DNA of 64,000 nucleotides from Stappia sp. BW2 (GTDB lineage Bacteria > Pseudomonadota > Alphaproteobacteria > Rhizobiales > Stappiaceae), in assembly GCF_008107695.1 (NCBI RefSeq), contig NZ_VIRG01000070.1, positions 620,001-684,000 on the forward strand, read 5' to 3'. A program made the translations under genes and the position numbers. Each line of letters opens with the position of its first letter. Within the stretch, counting starts at the first letter, position 1. The notes below the pieces were generated by a model. That model saw only the letters and a program-made list of their open reading frames with translations. It made no database searches and was not told where the DNA came from. This document shows, one piece after another, positions 1 to 9,800 of the stretch.

Positions 1-276
1 GCCATCTGGAAAGGGCAGCGAGACGTAGGCCGGGTCGTAGATCACGGTGACGCCGATCTGGCTTTCCGCCGCCGCGATGAGTTCCCCGACCCATGCCTCG
101 GGAGTGGCGAAACCGTTCGCCCCTGAAACCGGCGGCGGCGGAGAGGAAGGCCCGGCAAGCGCCGTACTGACGAACTTCAAACCGGTTTCAAGCTGATAGA
201 CGGGCGGCGCGTAAGCCGCGAGAACACCGCCCGATGACAGCAATCCGGACCCGATCAGGAATGTACGCCGTTTCAT
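1..276 (-). CDS. DUF1287 domain-containing protein (5' part only)
   Basis: The gene runs off the left edge; 92 codons are visible from the ATG at 276. It opens with MKRRTFLIGSG and a hydrophobic stretch, a probable export signal with a twin-Arg-like start. A proline-rich linker (SPPPPV) follows, then the conserved start of the DUF1287 domain: WVGELIAAAESQIGVTVIYD followed by PAYVSLPFPDG. DUF1287 proteins are periplasmic, about 200 residues, and of unclear biochemistry (possibly cell-wall related). Only the family assignment is supported here. The 187 bases between it and the divergent diguanylate cyclase must hold both promoters. Confidence 0.75.
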   Translation of the reverse strand, partial: MKRRTFLIGSGLLSSGGVLAAYAPPVYQLETGLKFVSTALAGPSSPPPPVSGANGFATPEAWVGELIAAAESQIGVTVIYDPAYVSLPFPDG

Positions 277-463
277 TTAAGACCTCTCGACAATTTGAAG
301 AGGGAATACCCACGGACTGGGACCGGAATACGGCATAAAGAAAGCAGGTTTCCTTCCTTTGGGGAATTCTGAGCCTTCTGTCGTTGGGGAATTGGGCCAA
401 TTGCGTTTTTTTTGTTGTGTAAAATTTAATCTGTGAAGGCTTAACTGCAGAAAAAGGCGGTAA

Positions 464-1999
464 ATGTTGACGGCAATTTGTAAAAGACTGCTTTCTTCGG
501 CTCTGTTCGTTTGCTTGTCTTGGTTGGCCATGCCTGCCGAGGCCAAACGGGCATCCTTGTCCTATGAGCAGTTTTTCCTGCGTCACAGCGCAACGATGAT
601 GCTCATCGATCCGGAAACCGGCAATATTCTCGACGCCAACAACGCCGCGGAACAATTCTACGGGTTCGACAGGGACACGCTGCGAAGCATGTCCATTCAG
701 AAAATCAACCAGCTAACACCCGAACAGGTTGAAGCCGAGCGTCAGCTTGCCAAGAGCGAGGACCGCAATTTCTTCATCTTCCGCCACAAGTTGGCAGATG
801 GGTCTGTCCGGAGCGTGGAGGTTCATTCGACGCCGGTCGACTACGCCGGCAGGAAGGCACTGCTTTCCGTGGTGCACGACATCTCTGCCGACCGGGAGCG
901 GCAGGAAGAGCTGTGGCATTACAAGAACCGCCTCGAGGAAATGGTTGACCGCAAAAGCGCGGAACTCTCGTCTGCCTATCAGGCGCATAACCAGTGGATG
1001 CTCGGTTTGGTCGGCACGCTTGGTGTGTTGCTCGTTGGTGTCTGTTTCCTGTTGCTTGAGCGCCATACCGCACACAAGCGCTTGCGGACTTCCGAGCAGC
1101 GTTTGCGGGATATCATCTTCGGCACCAACGTGGGCACCTGGGAACGTAACCTGCAGACCGGAGAGGCGATCTACAACGAACGCTGGGCAGAGATCGTCGG
1201 CTACACGCTGGCGGAACTGCGCCCGGTCAACACGGAGACCTGGCGGAGGCTGACCCACCCGGAAGATGTAGAAAAATCGGAACAGAAACTGGCTGAAGTC
1301 ATTTCCGGCGAGAGGGAAGCCTACGACAGTGAAGTCCGTATGCAACACAAGGAAGGCCGGTGGGTCTGGGTGCTGGACAGGGGGCGCGTGGTCGAGTGGA
1401 CCAAGGACGGAAAGCCTTTGCGCATGTCGGGAACTCACACGGACATAACACGTCTGAAGAAGACGGAAGAGGCTGTCAGGCGCCTGGCGATGACGGATCA
1501 TCTGACCGGACTTTCGAACAGGGCGCATTTCAATGAGAGCCTTGAGGACGCCATTGCCGTCGCAGTCGGGGAAGACCGCAAATTTGCGCTGATGATGCTG
1601 GATCTGGACATGTTCAAACCGGTCAACGACCGCCACGGACATCCGGTGGGAGACGCGCTGCTGCAGGTCGTTGCCTCCACCATCAAGCGCTGCACACGCG
1701 AGGGGGACGTTGTGACCCGGCTCGGGGGAGATGAGTTCGCGGTGATTGTCGGCAATTACGAACAGGAAAAGGACGTCCTGGCCTGTGCGGAGCGCATTGT
1801 CCGGCAAGTCTCAAGGCCGATGGACATCAAGGGCAACAGGATCAATATCGGTATCAGCGTCGGTATATCGTTCTTTCCCGACGATGCAGATGACGCAAAG
1901 TCACTGATCATCCACGCCGATCAGGCGATGTATGAAGCCAAGAAGAGCAGCGTGAACGTGCTGACCTATGAAGCTTTCAGGCTGCGTGCCGCGAGCTAG
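464..1999 (+). CDS. Membrane PAS-PAS-GGDEF diguanylate cyclase
   Basis: Predicted to make cyclic di-GMP at the inner membrane. The 511 residues begin with a hydrophobic signal or anchor (1-25). A PAS domain follows (about 40-140, with the DPETGNILDANNAAEQFYGF signature), then a short coiled linker, a transmembrane helix (about 178-198), a second PAS of PAS_3 type (about 210-325) and a C-terminal GGDEF domain. The active site GGDEF is at 421-425. The inhibitory-site motif RxxD (REGD, 412-415) sits exactly five residues before it, so product feedback inhibition is expected. There is no EAL domain. The ATG has an AAGGCGG Shine-Dalgarno. A terminator follows the stop. The sensed signal is unknown. 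Confidence 0.92.
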   Translation: MLTAICKRLLSSALFVCLSWLAMPAEAKRASLSYEQFFLRHSATMMLIDPETGNILDANNAAEQFYGFDRDTLRSMSIQKINQLTPEQVEAERQLAKSEDRNFFIFRHKLADGSVRSVEVHSTPVDYAGRKALLSVVHDISADRERQEELWHYKNRLEEMVDRKSAELSSAYQAHNQWMLGLVGTLGVLLVGVCFLLLERHTAHKRLRTSEQRLRDIIFGTNVGTWERNLQTGEAIYNERWAEIVGYTLAELRPVNTETWRRLTHPEDVEKSEQKLAEVISGEREAYDSEVRMQHKEGRWVWVLDRGRVVEWTKDGKPLRMSGTHTDITRLKKTEEAVRRLAMTDHLTGLSNRAHFNESLEDAIAVAVGEDRKFALMMLDLDMFKPVNDRHGHPVGDALLQVVASTIKRCTREGDVVTRLGGDEFAVIVGNYEQEKDVLACAERIVRQVSRPMDIKGNRINIGISVGISFFPDDADDAKSLIIHADQAMYEAKKSSVNVLTYEAFRLRAAS

Positions 2000-2034
2000 C
2001 AGGCGTGCTGCCAACCTCGGTTTGTAGCCACGCA

Positions 2035-2067
2035 GGACGAGCCCCGGCTTGGGGCCCGTCCTTTTTT
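2035..2067 (+). terminator. Rho-independent terminator of the diguanylate cyclase gene
   Basis: A GC-rich hairpin (GGACGAGCCCC, short loop, GGGGCCCGTCC, with imperfect pairing in the middle) is followed directly by six T residues. It lies 36 bases after the stop and before the convergent YHS gene. Confidence 0.8.
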
Positions 2068-2084
2068 GAAGCGGCAATGGCCGA

Positions 2085-2564
2085 TCAGAGATCGCTGATC
2101 GCGGTCTCGCGGATTTCCGGCCATTTGGCGTAGGCGCCGGCGAGAACCTCGTCCTTCTGTTCCAGGTATTTGTCGAAGATGACGGCATTGACGAAGAGGT
2201 ACAGTTTGCCGTCGACGATGTCGGCGAAGCGGACGTCGCCATCCAGTTTCTTGCCAACATAGATGCCGAAGGCGCAGAAGCCGCCGAACTGTGGCAGGAA
2301 GCTTTCCGGTGCAGCGTCGAACTGTTCCTTGGTTTCGGCGGTGGCGAAGTAATAGTCGACGCCATCATGGCTGGAGGTGTGGACCGCATCCCCCGTGCCC
2401 GGCGCGGTGCCTGCGAACATCGATACCGGGTCGACGCCATGCATGCCCAGCGGGTTGCCGTTGAGGGTCAGGCCATTGGCGACGTTGTATTCATCGGCGG
2501 CGAGGGCGGCGGTGGACAGAACAAGGGCTGCGGCCAGGGCCGGAAGTGCAAATTTGAATTTCAT
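2085..2564 (-). CDS. Exported YHS domain-containing protein
   Basis: 159 residues with a clear Sec signal peptide (MKFKFALPALAAALVLS, cleavage near AALA). The mature protein has the YHS-like core: 'GVDPVSMF' near residue 44, then 'VDYYFATAETKEQFDAAPESF' and 'GGFCAFGIYVGKK'. YHS proteins of this exported type are small and often suspected of metal or ligand binding; no catalytic role is assigned. It lies 54 bases downstream of the cysteine hydrolase gene on the same strand, so the two probably share a transcript. Its own ribosome site is weak, which fits translation from an operon. Confidence 0.8.
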   Translation of the reverse strand: MKFKFALPALAAALVLSTAALAADEYNVANGLTLNGNPLGMHGVDPVSMFAGTAPGTGDAVHTSSHDGVDYYFATAETKEQFDAAPESFLPQFGGFCAFGIYVGKKLDGDVRFADIVDGKLYLFVNAVIFDKYLEQKDEVLAGAYAKWPEIRETAISDL

Positions 2565-2618
2565 CGGTTTGATCCAGTCTTGGTTTGGAGAAAGTAAGGT
2601 TTCAGGGAGAGAGAACGG

Positions 2619-3476
2619 TCAGGCGGAACGGGCGATGCGCTCAATCGCGTCGTCGGTCCACCAGACGCCGTTGGCGACCATGCGGAAGTTGATGATGGCG
2701 GCGAGATAGCCGTCGCCCTCGGGCACCTTGGCGCCTGCGGTCGCATCACGAACCACTGCGACTTCGAAGCCGAGTTCCAGCAGTTCATAAAGATGGGCCT
2801 GTGTGCACAGGTTCGCGGACATCCCGGCCAGGATCACCTTGTCGATGCCGCGTTTGCGCAGTTGCAGGTTCAAGTCGTTCTGCGCCGGGCTGTATACCTT
2901 GTGCGGCGAGCAGATGACGGTTTCGCCGTCCTCGATGTATTTCTTGTACTGCGGCATCCAGTCGGCGCCGGAGCCTTCGAAATTCTCCAGGGAAAGCGGG
3001 CTGGGGCGGTCAAACATGCCGATGGAATGCATGGTCTTTTCCAGCGTGCCTTCGAACTGCCATTTGTGGTCGTGCGGATAGTAATAGTGAGGCGAGATGA
3101 ACACCGGCATCGACGCGGCCTTTGCCGCCTTGAACAGCCGTTCAATGTTGTCGACCGTGCCCTGCTCGGTGACGCTTTCGCCAACAACGCCCCAGGTAAC
3201 GCCATCTTCGGACAGGAAGTCGATCTGCGGATCGGTGACGACGAGTGCGGTGCGCCCGGCGGCAATTTCCATGTCGATCTGCGGCAGGCCGGGCTTTTCC
3301 GGATCGGCGTAAAGCGCACGGGCTTCTTCGGTTGCGGCTGTGGCAGGGCCGGTGGCCATGGCGACGGCGCCTGCCGTTGCTGCACCTGCAGCACCTGCAA
3401 GCAGCCGGCGGCGGGCGTGGTCGACCGTTTCCGGGGTCGCGCAGCAGCCGCAGGCCTTGTCCTTTTCGTTGTCCAT
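2619..3476 (-). CDS. Tat-exported isochorismatase-like cysteine hydrolase
   Basis: The fold matches the isochorismatase/nicotinamidase superfamily, which hydrolyses amides or vinyl ethers with a Cys-Asp-Lys triad. Visible are ALVVTDPQIDFL (catalytic Asp), a Lys in CSPHKVYSP, and the nucleophile in GMSANLCTQAH. I chose ATG 3476 (285 residues) because AAAGGAG precedes it; the frame stays open upstream to 3560. The N-terminus has an unusual CGCC plus HARRRLLAGAAGAA, a twin-arginine-like signal, so the enzyme is probably periplasmic. It is co-directional with the YHS gene 54 bases away. The substrate is unknown. Confidence 0.85.
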   Translation of the reverse strand: MDNEKDKACGCCATPETVDHARRRLLAGAAGAATAGAVAMATGPATAATEEARALYADPEKPGLPQIDMEIAAGRTALVVTDPQIDFLSEDGVTWGVVGESVTEQGTVDNIERLFKAAKAASMPVFISPHYYYPHDHKWQFEGTLEKTMHSIGMFDRPSPLSLENFEGSGADWMPQYKKYIEDGETVICSPHKVYSPAQNDLNLQLRKRGIDKVILAGMSANLCTQAHLYELLELGFEVAVVRDATAGAKVPEGDGYLAAIINFRMVANGVWWTDDAIERIARSA

Positions 3477-3674
3477 GTGTGTCTCCTTTACTGGGGTTGG
3501 ACGAGGTTTGAGTTGGACAGCGCTTCGCCTTGAAACGCTGTCAGGTCCGTTGCCGGTCACCGGGTGCCCGAAGGCACGGCTCTCCCGTTCCCGGCAAGGG
3601 AGCCGGGGCGGTGTCGGGTTTGGGCGACGTTCCTTGGGGAAGCGGCACCGGCGCGCCGGTGCCGGAAGTTGAAA

Positions 3675-4562
3675 TCAGAGTGCGGCGAGGTCCTGCGCCT
3701 TGGCGGCGCGCCCGGGAAGCTTTCGGCGGATCGATGCCGGTTTCGCGTCATTGGCGGGCAGGGCCGGCAGGCGCACCGTCAGAACGGCGCCCGTATTGTG
3801 ACCGTCGCCACCATTCCGGGCGGAAATCCTGCCGCCATGCCGTTCGGCAATCAGCCGTGCGATCCAAAGCCCGAGGCCGGAGGAGGGGCCGGGCCGAGTG
3901 GCTTTTGCGGACAACCGGGTGAAGGGACGGAAGGCCCGCGCAAGATCGGCGGCGGTGAAGCCCAGGCCCTGATCGCTGATGCGGATGGTGACCGTGCCAT
4001 CTTCGCCCGGAGCGATAGCGCAAAGAACGGTTCCGTTCTCCGGGCTGTGGCGCACAGCGTTGCCGATGAGATTGTCGAGTGCCTCGAACAACAGTTCCGC
4101 ATCGCCGCAGATCAGGCAGGGAGAAAGGGGAGCTATCTCCAGAGTGACCGCATGGCGGCGGGCAAGGGGCTGGTTGACGGAGGCGGCCAGTGACAGCACC
4201 TCGGCCAGATCGACCGGACGCAACACGCAGGACAGCGGGTCGCGGCCTTCCGAACCTCGCCTGACCAGGGCACTGAGGCTGGCTGTCAGATGGTCCAGGA
4301 TGCGGTCGGCCTTGGCAGCGTTTTCGGCAATTGCGGGCTGACCTTCCCACGTGGCGCATTGGGCAATGTCCTCGATCAGCAGCGAGAGGTTTGCCAGCGG
4401 TCCTCTGAGATCATGGGCGACGATGGAAAGCGTTCTGCCGTAGGCATTGTTGTCGGCTGATTTATCGGCGGCCCTGTCGGGCAGGGTCCGTACCGCCGGG
4501 CGCGGCGCAGTTGCAAAATCATGGGTGGCCGGACTGCGGGCCGTGATCTGTTCGATAAACAT
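3675..4562 (-). CDS. Sensor-less histidine kinase
   Basis: 295 residues with the transmitter part of a histidine kinase. The H-box is IVAHDLRGPLANL (phospho-acceptor His near residue 50), followed by a HATPase domain with the N-box (ALDNLIGNAVRHS), a G1 box (ISDQGLGF) and a G2-like SSGLGLWIA. There is no transmembrane segment, PAS or HAMP, and only about 45 unstructured residues precede the H-box. It is therefore probably cytosolic and signal-coupled through another protein. No response regulator lies next to it. The start is the first ATG of the frame; a later start is possible. Confidence 0.85.
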   Translation of the reverse strand: MFIEQITARSPATHDFATAPRPAVRTLPDRAADKSADNNAYGRTLSIVAHDLRGPLANLSLLIEDIAQCATWEGQPAIAENAAKADRILDHLTASLSALVRRGSEGRDPLSCVLRPVDLAEVLSLAASVNQPLARRHAVTLEIAPLSPCLICGDAELLFEALDNLIGNAVRHSPENGTVLCAIAPGEDGTVTIRISDQGLGFTAADLARAFRPFTRLSAKATRPGPSSGLGLWIARLIAERHGGRISARNGGDGHNTGAVLTVRLPALPANDAKPASIRRKLPGRAAKAQDLAAL

Positions 4563-4740
4563 GAGGCGCTCCTTGTCTCAAAAGCCCTGGAGCGCTGCGG
4601 GAAAATGCCCGGGGTGACCGCTCCGTCGTTCGATGACCCATGAATAAGCTGGAATGGCCTGTGCGGTATCGGCCCGGCCTGCCACTGTTTTGGCCCTATC
4701 TGCCAAGCCGGGCAAAACCTGCCAAAAGCAGGTAAACAGG

Positions 4741-4772
4741 AAAAGACCCGGCCAGTCTTGGCCGGGTCTTTT
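4741..4772. terminator. Bidirectional-looking rho-independent terminator
   Basis: A perfect 13-base-pair inverted repeat (AAAAGACCCGGCC, six-base loop, GGCCGGGTCTTTT) ends in T runs on both strands. It lies 71 bases beyond the stop of the AraC gene and probably ends that minus-strand transcript. Confidence 0.85.
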
Positions 4773-4842
4773 CCTGTCCTGCAGGGGAGGGATCTAATGG
4801 GGATCGCGGGGGCTTGGTGACAGCCGGTGGCAGCCGATAGCT

Positions 4843-5853
4843 TCAGGCGGTCGCAGACTGCTGGCGGAATTGCGCCGGAGGCTGGCCGACCCAGCGCTTG
4901 AAGGCGCGGGTGAAGGTGCTCTGTTCGGAAAAGCCGGTCAGAAAGGCGATTTCGGCAATGGAGCAGCTGCTGCCGGCCAACAGCTCCCGGGCCAGTTTCG
5001 TCTGCGCTTCGCGCAGCATGTCGCGATAGGTCAGACCTTCTTCTGCCAGGCGGCGATACAGGGTGCGTTCGCTCATGCCGAGGTCCTGGGCGATGGCGGC
5101 CGCTGAAGGCACTCCACTGCTGAGGGTTTTCGACAGGCGGTTCAGAAGATCGCGCGTCAAGGCGCTGCCGGCAGGCAGCGCGTCGATTTCCGTATCCAGA
5201 TGATCCGTCAGGAAGCTGCAGACGCCCTTATCGCCAAGCCGGTTCGGCAGGTCCAGCATCGGCCGCCTCATCACGATCGCGTCCTTTGCCGCACCGAAGT
5301 GGACAGGGCAGCCGAAAAAGGCCGCGTAGCGCTCCGCCTCGCCCCGGCAGGGGTGGCGAAAGGTGACCGCCTCAAACTGCAGGCGCGGGCCAATCTGGGA
5401 CAGCAGATTATGGGCAAAGCCGGCAAGGGCACATTCATTGCGAAGATGCAGGATGGGTTGGGGCGAGGTCTGCCCGGCAATGGAGAAGACGGCAAGCGGG
5501 CCGTCCGTTTCAAGACAATAAACGGCCGTGTCGGTCACCAGCCGGAAGTAACGCTCGATCAATTGCAGCGTGTTGCGCAGGGTGGGGGCGGTCTTGACGG
5601 CAAGACCCAGCACACCGAGATCGTCCGGCTTGATCTTCTGCGCATAGGCAAACACCAGTCCGGTCTCGTCCGGATACCAGCTGCGAATCCAGGTGAGCAG
5701 ATCGAAATGGGCCGTGTCCGGTATCCGGTCATCCTCCGTGCGAAGGACGTAGCGAACGGCGCCATCAGCTGAAACGAGCTTGCCTTCGCTGGTCATCGTC
5801 AGGCCGGCGGTGGTGGCCATGGCACGGGCAAAGGCTGCAATGACACTGGGCAT
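4843..5853 (-). CDS. AraC-family transcriptional regulator (Arabinose_bd type)
   Basis: 336 residues from ATG 5853, chosen because AAGGGG stands seven bases upstream; the open frame continues to 6150 but that part reads as intergenic DNA. The N-terminal 220 residues are the ligand-sensing domain of the OruR/ArgR/QhpR-type AraC group. The C-terminus carries two helix-turn-helix units (IAQDLGMSERTLYRRLAEEG and IAEIAFLTGFSEQSTFTRAF). Divergent from the tetR gene at 6129, with one TetR-type palindrome in the shared intergenic region. Target genes are not evident; the YHS/hydrolase pair and the kinase gene lie further downstream. Confidence 0.9.
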   Translation of the reverse strand: MPSVIAAFARAMATTAGLTMTSEGKLVSADGAVRYVLRTEDDRIPDTAHFDLLTWIRSWYPDETGLVFAYAQKIKPDDLGVLGLAVKTAPTLRNTLQLIERYFRLVTDTAVYCLETDGPLAVFSIAGQTSPQPILHLRNECALAGFAHNLLSQIGPRLQFEAVTFRHPCRGEAERYAAFFGCPVHFGAAKDAIVMRRPMLDLPNRLGDKGVCSFLTDHLDTEIDALPAGSALTRDLLNRLSKTLSSGVPSAAAIAQDLGMSERTLYRRLAEEGLTYRDMLREAQTKLARELLAGSSCSIAEIAFLTGFSEQSTFTRAFKRWVGQPPAQFRQQSATA

Positions 5854-6023
5854 CGTCAAACCCCTTGTGCAGGAGGGTGAGCCAGGGCAGGGCCCCGGAA
5901 GAGAACGGGGGGCTTCGGGCAGGAAAGGCAGCACTCCGGACCTGTGCCGGTACGCATTGCGATCTGAATTCCCGACATGTTCCCCTCCCGTCTTTCTGAC
6001 CGAAATCGTCACGTTAAGGAATT

Positions 6024-6044
6024 TATACAGACAGGTCTGTCTAG
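6024..6044. promoter_or_regulatory. Candidate TetR operator 1
   Basis: Contains the near-perfect palindrome ATACAGACAGGTCTGTCTA, the same motif as the second site 85 bases away. It sits in the divergent AraC/TetR intergenic region, about 170 bases before the AraC start. Confidence 0.65.
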
Positions 6045-6108
6045 TTGTCAATATGCTGTGATACGCTCGTGTGAGGATGGACGAGCAGGCGGCGAATGGG
6101 ATAAGAAA

Positions 6109-6130
6109 ATATACAAACCTGTCTGTATAT
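6109..6130. promoter_or_regulatory. Candidate TetR operator 2, overlapping the tetR start
   Basis: ATATACAAACCTGTCTGTATAT is a 22-base palindrome with the ACAGACAGGT core. It overlaps the first ATG of tetR (6129), so repressor bound here would block its own gene directly. Confidence 0.7.
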
Positions 6131-6707
6131 GGAGAAGATGGTGCAATCACGCCGAGACGAGCTCGTGGATACCGCCCTCAGGCTGTTCTACACCCGCGGG
6201 TTCAACGCGACCGGAATAGACAAGATCCTCGCCGAGGCGGGGGTGGCCAAGATGACGCTCTACAAACACTTCCGCTCGAAGGAGGAGCTTATCCTGGCCG
6301 CGCTCAACCGCCGGGACGAGCAATTCCGCAACTGGCTGATGAGCGAAATGGAAAAAGCCTCAGCCAACCCAAGGGAGCGGCTTCTGGCGATGTTCGATGC
6401 GCTTGAGGACTGGTTCAACGGCCGTGCGTTCAAGGGGCTGGGCTTCAATGGCTGCGCCTTTATCAATGCCGCGAGCGAATTCGGCGACCATCAGCATCCG
6501 ATCCACCGCACCGCGGCCGAGCACAAGCAGAGGATCGTTGATTATCTGGAGCCGCTCTGCCGTCAGGCGGGGGCGGAAGATCCCGTGGCCCTTGCCGAGC
6601 AGCTCGCCCTTTTGAAGGAAGGTGCCATCGCAACGGCCCAGGTGCGCGGGATGCCGGCTGCCTCCAGAACCGCAAAGGCCATTGCCGAAACGTTGATCCC
6701 AGCCTGA
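6129..6707 (+). CDS. TetR/AcrR-family transcriptional repressor
   Basis: 192 residues. The N-terminal helix-turn-helix is typical: LVDTALRLFYTRGFNATGID, then ILAEAGVAKMTLYKHFRSKE. The C-terminal ligand-binding half belongs to the LmrA/YxaF-like group by look (FKGLGFNGCAFINAASEF). Two candidate starts exist: ATG 6129, inside the operator and without a ribosome site (perhaps leaderless), and ATG 6138, preceded by GGAGAAG at very short spacing. No structural gene follows on this strand, so the regulated partner is either the divergent AraC gene or lies elsewhere. A hairpin at 6788 follows. Confidence 0.9.
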   Translation: MEKMVQSRRDELVDTALRLFYTRGFNATGIDKILAEAGVAKMTLYKHFRSKEELILAALNRRDEQFRNWLMSEMEKASANPRERLLAMFDALEDWFNGRAFKGLGFNGCAFINAASEFGDHQHPIHRTAAEHKQRIVDYLEPLCRQAGAEDPVALAEQLALLKEGAIATAQVRGMPAASRTAKAIAETLIPA

Positions 6708-6787
6708 GGAAGGGCGTTCGGCGGGCCGTTTGGCAATCGGGCGCTCCCGCACCAAACACTGTCACGACAAAGGCGGTTGGCGTTCAT

Positions 6788-6825
6788 GCAGGCGCGCAAG
6801 GCGCCTGCAATCCTTCTTTTCCATC
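6788..6825 (+). terminator. Probable terminator after tetR
   Basis: A perfect eight-base-pair stem (GCAGGCGC, loop of five, GCGCCTGC) is followed by a T-rich tract (TCCTTCTTTTCC). It lies between tetR and the convergent MACPF gene. Confidence 0.6.
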
Positions 6826-6851
6826 GTGCGAGGAGGACATGAATGCCTCGC

Positions 6852-9800
6852 CTATTCCTCCCAGATCGAAAGCTCGTAGTGAGCCTGACTGCCCTCGAGC
6901 GGGATTTTGCCTTCAAAAAAGGTTACCTCTCCCGGGACAACCTCGCTCAGGGGGAAGGTTTTCTCCGGGATGTTCTTGCTGAATCTCTTCCGGCCGGCGT
7001 TTCCGCGGTTCAGTGACACCTGCCCATGGAGATACAGTGAACCATTGCGGATATAGTCTGCCGAGGTCTTTGGCAGGCAGTGATAAGGGTTCTGGTCCAA
7101 AAATATGTACTTCAGATTTTTGCTGAACTGCGAGTTATTCAGGTCGACGACAGAATAAGCCTCGCTGTTGAGCGGTTTTCCATTCGTACCGGCAACACTG
7201 AGAAACAGTTCGCCGTCCGCCCGTGTAATATCTCCCACAGGGCCCAGGTTGACCTCCAGCAAGTCCATCTGAAAACAGATCTTTCGTTCCTTCGATGGAT
7301 CAAGCACGTCGAGCCGTCGGGGGTCGGAGGTCACTTCTTCGACGCCAAAGCTTTTGAAATAGGCGCTGACCGCTTTTCTCAAGATTGCGTTCTTGAGCCC
7401 GATTTCCGGGTCGTCGGGAAAGAAGACCGGGGTCAGAATGTCGTATATCGGCCGAAAGGAGATATTCACGGGTGCCGGGCGTTCCGGCACGGTCTTGATC
7501 CAGGAGCTGTAGACTTCGGACAGGTCTCCACCGACAGTCCATTTCTCGTAGTTCGCGACCTCGTTTATGTCCTTGTTCTCGGCGGCGCTTTCGTCTTCGT
7601 TTTTCAGGCCGCCACCGAGCTGCACCTTCTTGAGCGTCCCCGATGCTTCCACGGCAAGCGTGTCGCCCACCTGGGTGCCGCGCTGATAGATATCCTTGGT
7701 AACCTCGGTCTTCGCGAAAAACGTACCGCCATATTCGATCCGCTCGGAAAAGTGGGTGCCAAACCTCTCCAGAAAGGCGAGAAGGTCATCGGGCTGCCAA
7801 TTGACGGGAAGTTGCTCCACGGCCTTGCGGAAATCGGGGGAAAGCCTTTGGCGCAAAAGATCATTGCCGAATTGCAGCCAGCGCATCTGCATTTTCAGGA
7901 CGTGCAGACGTACATCGCAGCGGTCCAGAATATAGAGTTTCTCGCTGCCGGTGGCTGCAGTGTTGACCTCCTTGTGAGACTTGCTCAATGAGAAGGAGCC
8001 CACGCTCGGGACCCCGACGGACCCGCTGTAGCTTGTGCTGGAAAAGTCCCGCAAGTCGTCCATGGTCTTGACCATCTTGGATTCGACCGTGCACTCGCCC
8101 GAACTGCCGCCCTCGTTCTGGTTGTTGACCCCGAAGATCTTCTTGGAATTGAGTTCGACCGCCTGTCCGGCTGCGTCTTGATAGACAAAGCTGAACAGGG
8201 GCGCGTCGCTGTTGATGCCGGCCTCGCCGGAGCCGAAGTTGAGAGGGTCGGTCTTCAGAAGATTGTAACCTCGTCCCAACCAATCAAAGCTGGGTGGCGC
8301 CCAGGTCAGGTTGAACATCCCCCGTTCGAAGGCGGCCTTGGAGGGATCCATGTCGTCAAAGTGGAGCGGCAGATTGTACCACTCGCTTTCATAGCGGGGG
8401 GCCGAGCCGCAGATGCCGCGCTTTAACACCAGACCGTTTTCGCCCACCCGCCGTGCGGAAAACAAACCACCGACGAATTTCTTGCCAGGTTCGGGCGAAA
8501 ACCCGTCTTTGCACTCGTAACCGCCATCTCCAACCGGGATCCACCTGCCGAAAGCTTCTCTCTGGTCGGCACAGCCCTTGAAAGCCGAAGCGTCATTGAA
8601 TGCTCCGTCGCCAATATTCATCGAACCGGCAATCTTGCCATCGCCCTGTTCGACAAAGGTCACGTATCTCGTGCCGATCATGTTCGGATCCGGAATGGCA
8701 GAGTTCTTTTCATCAATCCAGGTGCCTGTGATTGCAACCGACTTTGCAAGGTCTTTGGTGTCGATTTCCTGGTTGACGTCCTCCGTCACACGAAAGCGGG
8801 CGTATTCGCTGATGGAATGGGGCACATTTGGACGACGCAGGACGATCAGGTCGCCCTTGTAGAGTTTGAATGGAATGTTGCTGCCGGTCTCGATCGCGCC
8901 TTCGGGGATGGCAACTTCACGGCCTTCCGTGTCGACATAATAAAGTTCCAGCGCGCGGCTCGACGAGTTGTACAAACGGACGTTCTTCGCCTTCTTGTCG
9001 TTCTCGTCCGGTGTCGAAACGAGAAGCGGGTCGTCGAAAGCCGTCATTTTCAGGTTGATGTTCAGTACCTGACCATCTTTACCCCCGAGTGCGGTGCTCC
9101 AGATCCTCTGACCTGCAAAGACGCTTTCGGAGCCAGCGCGGGCAATCAGGGCCGTGTTTTCTGGCCGGCTGAAGTTCTTGTCGAGCTGTTCAAGCGGTTC
9201 CAGCCGGGTCAGGAGTTCTTCATTTCCCAAAGGCGTAACGGCATAGACATCCAGAGGCTTGCAAGCGGAATTGGCCAATTGAAACATGACATCGCGAGGC
9301 CGGGAAAGATCAACAACCCGGTTCATCTTTCTCGAGACATCAATCGATGTGAAAATATCACCAACGGTCACGTCTTCCGGATCGATATCTCCAGGCCAGA
9401 CGATCGATTTCGTTCCCAGGCGCGCCAGCACATTTACGGTGGAATGCGGCTTCACCTGTTTCGGGCCCACGAGTTCGGTCCCTTTCAAACCCGAAAACCA
9501 GAGTGTTTCGTCGCTGCGGTTGTAGCCGATGTAGGGCAGCACACCGGCAGTCTTGTCTTCAGCGAGTTGCTTTGATGCTTCCAGGAATTTGGCCGCCCTT
9601 GTCCGGTCGGGTTCATCAAGGACCGACAGATCGATCCCGCGCGGCAGAGAAACAACAGTGTCATCTTCCGGACCGAAGATCGCGACGGTCTGGTCGTTGC
9701 TGTCGAGAACGCGGTAGGTGCCGATTTCCTGATCGAACTCTGCACCGGAGAGAATTCTCAGCTCCGCACCCGCCCTGGCCTTGATTTCGATCTTCTTTTC

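Noticed and set aside
713..1807. A 364-codon open frame on the minus strand opposite the diguanylate cyclase
   Set aside because: It is antisense to a clear PAS-GGDEF gene and its translation has no protein-like pattern; it exists because of GC-rich codon bias.
2793..3533. A 246-codon plus-strand frame over the cysteine hydrolase gene
   Set aside because: Shadow of the real minus-strand gene; no motif or ribosome site.
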